Part shown: in pieces, positions 60,086-64,000 of the stretch
Position numbering within the stretch: the stretch's first letter is position 1
How the letters are laid out: every line of letters begins with the position of its first letter
DNA from: Anarhynchus alexandrinus
Lineage: Eukaryota > Chordata > Aves > Charadriiformes > Charadriidae
Length of the DNA stretch: 64,000 bases
Direction of reading: 5' to 3'
NCBI GenBank assembly: GCA_008711295.1
Contig: VUYV01000507.1
Location: 62,001 to 126,000 of the forward strand
Program-made: the position numbers and the translations under genes
Notes under the pieces: model-generated
Databases searched by the model: none
Told to the model about the DNA's origin: nothing
The model's input: only the letters and a program-made list of their open reading frames with translations

Positions 60086-63000
60086 AAAAGCAGCTGAATG
60101 ATTGAGATGGCTTGGGAGAGCCCATGGTGCATGCTGCTTAGTGCAGAGGTCAGTCTCAGGAGCACCCAAACTCAATTACTGTGTTTTTCCAACCCACGTA
60201 GACCCACACAATAACTTACAGGTTCCAACGTAGTTTCTTATCTGAATTGTGCCCAAGCACTGAGTGGCTGAAGCCACACAGCTGCAGATACTAACAATCG
60301 GTACCTGGGGCTGAGAGTGCTGATTATCTGTACATTTGCCTGGGTTACAGTTATATTTTTGGTTTTGCTGTTTTAATACAGCCTCAGCTGAATGGAAGCA
60401 TTTTAGCTTGGCCTTACTCTCAAATAAGAAAGCATCCTCCAGAGCCTGACAAGATATGTAAATATAAAACTTCTAAGCAGGGCTACAAGTGCCAGAAGGA
60501 AGGAATCCCAGAACCCTTTAATTGTTCTCTTTGAATATATTTCAGTGGCATCTATAATTGTAAATTAAACAATGCCAGTGAATGTGCCAGGCCCTGCCAC
60601 TTGACAATTTACACTACTGAACTGCATTACAGCACGTAGCCCATTTTGGTCCAGGCTGATTAACACTGTCCCAAAGAATTCACAGGCACAATTTGGGTGT
60701 TAGCACAAGCCAAGGACCACTCTCAACAGGCAAGGTAGGTACCCTCAGGGTGTAGGAAGGTGTGAAGGGTTAATAGTGTGGATCCAGGCTATTCCACACC
60801 ACTTGGCCCTAGTGTCAAGGAACAATACCAAGCAAACTGTGTTTGCCAGTGTAGACATGTCCTTTTTGTTCCTTTTTTCAGGACTCTGCCTTACCTTGAG
60901 CTCACAGGTGAGTTCATGCAGTTTGTGAAGTCTGTTCACTGTTTGGTTTCCAAAAGAAAATATTTGAAAACTTCTTCATGATTTCACACTTATTGTTTCT
61001 CACATTCATGAGGGATTTTTTGTTTGAATTAATTATTTTCTAATTATGTTCTTTGTATATGAACAAAATACTCTTGTTCCCATGGTATAATAAAAGATGA
61101 CAATCCTTCCCCTAAAAATAATGCATATTAATCAAATTGTATTCTTAAAAGGCAGATAGAGAAATGAGTTAAAGCTCTGCCTGGGGCAACTCTGGTTAAA
61201 AACTGAATATTTACATTTGATTTTTTTCCAGTAGTGATTCTACTTTTTGGAGGAATAAAGAAAGCTGAACTGCCCGTCATCATCCTGAAGAAAGCCCCAG
61301 TGCTCCTCACTTGCTGGGGGCGCGTGAAGAGATAAATGAAGCAGGCAGGAGAGTAAGAGTCTGGTAACAAAGGGGTCAGTAGAAAAGCTTTTCTTATTCC
61401 ATTATGGAGTCCAGGATTTCACCTTGAGCATTGTATTTGTTTATTAGAGCCTCCCAGGAGTGCACCAGTAGCATGAAACACTTATGTTCTGATATTTCAG
61501 AATCACAGGTGCCATCAGTACAAGAATGGATCTGCCTGTGCAACTGATGTAGACCAGAGCACATTAGAAACTTCCTTCTTTGAAGTCCACATTTTGGATG
61601 ATTCACCATGAGCTTTTACTGATCCGCTTTTTTCTGCTTCCCTAACACCCGTTTTTCTCACTCCACACTTAAACTCAGAGATAACTACTACCATAACTAC
61701 TTGCATGACTCTTAGATCTTGATTTGTTTTTCCCATGTAAAGACACTTTGAAGTGAAGACAATTGTATTGCCCAATTTAAACCCTCTCCTCTTCCACTCA
61801 GATGGATGTAGAAAAAAGTATCCCAGTATGTAAAAATCTGTCCCACAGTGAAATTCTGGCCCAAGCAACACCAATGGCGAAATCTCACCACGTTCAATCA
61901 GACACGTGATTCTATTCTGCACTTTAATTACATGTTAAATGGAAATCTAATTATACCTTGTTGCACTGGTACAATCCACTATTTATTTGCTCTGAACTAT
62001 TGACCTTTCCCTGCCGTGTCTCAAGCATCAAGGTGCTGTTTGTTCGATTTAATTGCCGATGGGCAAGTGAGTCCGATGTGTTCCTCTTCGCCTTGATGAT
62101 GCAAGTGCTGTTAATTGAGAGTAGCTGATTACAACACAAGGCACGTTGCTGTGGGAGCTGGAAAAGTCAGGCCAATATGTGCAATCCTGTGGGATGATGA
62201 GCATCTTTAAGTCTTTAAGGAATCGATGCAAGCTGAAAAGCTGAAAGGCATGGCTGCGGTCAGGAGGTGAACGGGTGCATACAATGATCACACTCCTGGA
62301 GGGTGGTAAGGAGATGTCCTTCACGTCCAGCTGCACATCCTTCATGTCCTTCCCTAAAGACCTGTCTTTTCCCCATAATACCCTTATTAAGGAGTAACGA
62401 GGTAGTGCTGTTTTTCTCAGATGAATGTTTTGCAGTCATCAGCATACTCCTGAATTTCTCAGTTTTATCAGGTTACGAGTAATTACCATGCATCGCATCA
62501 CCTGGAGTGCCATTATGCAAATTTGCATATGGCTTGAATGCTCTGCTTAGACAAATATTTATCATCCTTTAAAGCTTCTCTTGGAAAAGAATATCATGCC
62601 TTCTGTTCTCCCTTATCACTTCACATGTACTGTGATTTAAACAGAAGCCATAGCTGAAGGGAAGGTGTGTGGAGAAAAGGTTGGTGCCTGCAGAGAAATT
62701 CCTTTCAAAATTCTGTCAGAATAAGACAAAGGCAAAAATTGTAAATAAATACCATGTAAAAAGAAACATATAGTTTAATGGTCCACCTTGTTCAGAATGA
62801 ATTGAACTCTCTTCTCCCAGCTTCCACTCTGTGTACTCTAGGGCTGCTCCTGAGCCTGACCAAGAGCATTCGGTAGTCACAGCAGGAGTGTTATTACAGA
62901 GCAAGACTTTCTCCCATCAAGGTTGCTGGAATATTTGCTACCATCCAAAAAAAAGCTGGGTGTTATTCTTGCCTCTACCAGTTCATAAACTCTCTCAGTG

Positions 63001-64000
63001 ATGACTCATATTCTGACTATGTTGATAGAATGAAATATGTAATGGAAAGTCTGTAAGAAAGACAAGCAAGAAGGATATGGTCTTAATCAGGTTTCCTTTG
63101 GAGATACTAAGGATTATCTGCCTAAGTAGTGAATGAGGACTAGCAATGATGCTTCTGCCCAAAAACTAGGCGGGCTAGTATGCAATTGCCACCTTCAAGT
63201 TTCTGGAGCACAACTCATTTAGAGATCCAGGCAAGCCATGCACTGACAAGTGCAAACATGCACTTGTTTCTGGTGGAAAGAGAAGGAGCAAAGAGAGAGA
63301 GTTCTCTTATATTAAAACTTTGGGGTTAGGCAAGTATCAAGACTCACTTGAGATCTAGGCGTGGCTTGAAAGTGCAGTCATTTATAAACTTCCAATCTTG
63401 GCTTCTTCTGAATGGCCAGGCGGAGCAGGAAGCTGTGCAGGAAGGTGGCAGAGGTGGCAGACGCAGGCTATGCCTGCTTGGTGTGCACTGTCCATGCATG
63501 GTGGTTGTGGGTTCTGTGGGGTGTCAGCAAAGCTCTCCATACCACAGTGATAAGCTGCTACATCTGGAACTGGAGTCTTGTAAATATTTCTGTTGGTTGG
63601 ATTGGATATAAGAAAATGTTGGTGAATGTAACAAACATTCAGCACTGACTCACCCAGCTAGAAGTCATTTCACCCATCCAGAACAACCAAATTGTTGTGG
63701 ACCTCGTCTACTGCACGTACTGTACTGGTGTTGGTACTTCTCATGGGGTCTCAGAAGAAGGCAGCACAGCACCATCGCATCAGTTGAGCACCACACATCC
63801 CGTTGTCATTGGAGGATCCCACTCACGTTTTGGAGCTGAAATCCCTGTTCTGTTTACCTGCACAGACTGAATGTAGGCCAGAATAGCAGACTTTTTTCCC
63901 CCCAGTTCTTGCTTTGTCTTTCCTACAGAGCACTGCAAAAGATATATGGTGCCTTCCCAAAGACACAGCATAATGCAGCTTCTGACTAATGCAGGATCAG
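60086..64000. other. Unique DNA, no recognised gene
   Basis: No repeat family or exon recognised up to the window end. A palindromic POU octamer lies at 62515-62528 (listed separately). The minus-strand frame at 61515-61922 (135 codons) has no domain I know. Confidence 0.5.
62515..62528. promoter_or_regulatory. Palindromic POU/octamer site
   Basis: ATGCAAATTTGCAT, a perfect 14-base palindrome made of two overlapping opposed octamers (ATGCAAAT). POU-domain factors such as OCT1 bind the octamer, and opposed octamers can seat a dimer. The surrounding 150 bases are AT-rich and non-repetitive. Function is not shown. Confidence 0.3.

Noticed and set aside
61515..61922. 135-codon minus-strand frame
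   Set aside because: No domain; other frames overlap it on the same strand; nothing supports coding.
1..64000. CRISPR array, toxin-antitoxin, phage defence or other multi-gene system
   Set aside because: The DNA is avian by its CR1 and LTR content. There are no regularly spaced repeats and no clustered genes, and I found no supported undescribed system.
1..64000. tRNA, rRNA or small RNA genes
   Set aside because: No cloverleaf with A/B boxes and no rRNA or snRNA segment was recognised on either strand by eye; a covariance-model scan would be decisive.

Overview
The window is draft vertebrate genomic DNA, almost certainly from a bird. The evidence is a set of CR1 non-LTR retrotransposon copies whose 3' ends carry the avian 8-bp tail repeat (ATTCTATG or ATTCTGTG), plus three solo LTRs of a family common in bird genomes. 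The sequence is AT-rich and contains no operons, no prokaryotic signals, no CpG-island-like block, no recognised exon, no tRNA or rRNA gene and no CRISPR array. I cannot name the species or any nearby host gene. It reads as intergenic or long-intron DNA, and all recognised coding similarity is retrotransposon remnant.

Layout. The first 10 kb is the most repeat-dense part. A CR1 3' fragment (+, 2367-2896) faces an RT-bearing CR1 (-, 3146-4935). A second RT-bearing CR1 (+, 6085-7795) points away from that one, and a CR1 3' fragment (+, 9398-9857) follows. From 10 to 33 kb there are an ancient CR1 relic (-, 14351-14610), a CR1 3' end (+, 16070-16682), a degraded solo LTR (+, 21236-21798) and a chimeric CR1 (+, 28034-28518). 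From 33 to 48 kb there are two more solo LTRs of one family (+, 33398-33973 and 37717-38301), a CR1 3' end (+, 42796-43326), an old CR1 relic (+, 45893-46145) and a short CR1 tail (-, 47201-47325). From 48 to 64 kb the sequence is mostly unrecognised. It holds an assembly gap (56198-56260) beside a CR1 RT fragment, framed by a 148-bp direct repeat, and a last CR1 tail (+, 59971-60085).

Nothing here forms a working multi-gene system. Both reverse transcriptase frames are broken. No gag, pol or env reading frame accompanies the LTRs. The points most worth a second look are the 148-bp duplication around the gap, the solo LTR at 37.7 kb with promoter-like motifs still intact, the chimeric CR1 at 28.0 kb, a protein-like minus-strand reading frame at 2.05-2.33 kb that is not obviously CR1, and a palindromic POU octamer at 62.5 kb. 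Element and family calls were made by eye from remembered family features, so boundaries may be off by some tens of bases.
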